DNA of 64,000 nt. Source: Pollenia angustigena (lineage: Eukaryota; Arthropoda; Insecta; Diptera; Polleniidae). The DNA lies in the NCBI GenBank assembly GCA_930367215.1, contig OV884059.1, positions 231,321,803 to 231,385,802 on the forward strand, in the 5' to 3' direction. Under the pieces are notes generated by a model. It was not told where the DNA came from, made no database searches, and saw nothing but the letters and a program-made list of their open reading frames with translations. Of this stretch, positions 63,857 to 64,000 are shown piece after piece. The first letter of the stretch is position 1, and each line of letters begins with the position of its first letter. The position numbers were made by a program, and so were the translations under genes.

Positions 63857-64000
63857 CGTTAGTGTTAAGTATAGACTCATCATGTGAGAGGTTTTCTCAT
63901 GTTATAACACGGTTGTTAATGCAAATGTTTTAACAACCCTTTTATAACATTATGTTATAACAGCAAATCATGTCAGTTATAGACTGGGAGTTATAGATCT

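Larger units (their letters stand above)
62440..64000. mobile_element. hAT element, TAGGGATGGGC ends, copy 2 (runs off the window)
   Basis: Starts TAGGGATGGGCAAATTGAAA with TATCGATA clusters; it matches 10211-12081 in inverse orientation. It lacks the giant palindrome of copy 1 and instead has a different insertion at 62732-63856. The other end is beyond the window. Confidence 0.82.

Overview
The window is a very AT-rich stretch of a eukaryotic genome, almost certainly a higher (brachyceran) fly with a large, repeat-dense genome, possibly a calyptrate. The reasons are dispersed non-coding repeats of the fly type (ends built on an AAC-AAG-TAAG / ATATTCGGCTGTGCCGAAT box and a GGGTATAAAA box), Tc1/mariner, hAT, Transib, Helitron-like and Gypsy-type remains, and the absence of any bacterial gene organisation. 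I find no complete host gene. One GC-rich island (about 24.43-24.95 kb) looks exonic, and a CT/GA-rich stretch near 8.0-8.2 kb could be a promoter or 5' UTR; both are uncertain.

Layout. 0-7.3 kb: a pogo-like MITE, a 114-bp tandem duplication, a MITE with 23-bp perfect ends and TTA target duplication, one copy of a GTCGTGCACGAC-rich repeat, a hAT nested in a hAT, and a long-TIR element with 9-bp target duplication. 7.3-10 kb: mostly unique. 10-12.3 kb: three hAT-type elements nested in one another, the outermost with a hAT transposase C-terminus. 12.6-15.1 kb: mariner fragment, dispersed repeat A, minus-strand Helitron-like element. 15.4-20.8 kb: MITEs, one hAT carrying a SINE. 21-23.4 kb: repeat B, mariner transposase relic, non-LTR reverse-transcriptase relic. 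24.4-28.6 kb: exon-like island, hAT, repeat, Helitron-like element, MITE. 30.2-33.7 kb: a hAT-like element holding two nested MITEs and a solo LTR with a 13-unit minisatellite. 36.9-41.7 kb: repeat A split by a hAT, then repeat B holding a Tc1-like element. 42.6-48.1 kb: transposon ORF relics, a long-TIR hAT-like element with frameshifted transposase, and a Transib-like element with a RAG1-like C-terminus. 48.3-57.9 kb: many small MITEs, a SINE, a second copy of the 30.5-kb element, a hAT inside a mariner relic. 58.2-62.2 kb: a complete DNA transposon with about 720-bp inverted repeats and an uninterrupted 764-codon transposase frame (perhaps 786 after splicing). 62.4-64 kb: a hAT, itself interrupted, running off the window.

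The elements date one another. Many insertions can be verified inside the window because a second copy of the host repeat preserves the empty site (37666-39114, 53125-53313, 53847-54242, 62732-63856, 10211-12081). The most interesting object is the intact 58240-62234 transposon, probably of the Sola group (4-bp ATAT duplication, DDD-like motifs) and possibly still active. Other broad patterns are many short MITE families sharing a TTA/TAA duplication, and hAT elements each carrying its own short subterminal motif, including TATCGATA, the site bound by the hAT-derived factor DREF.
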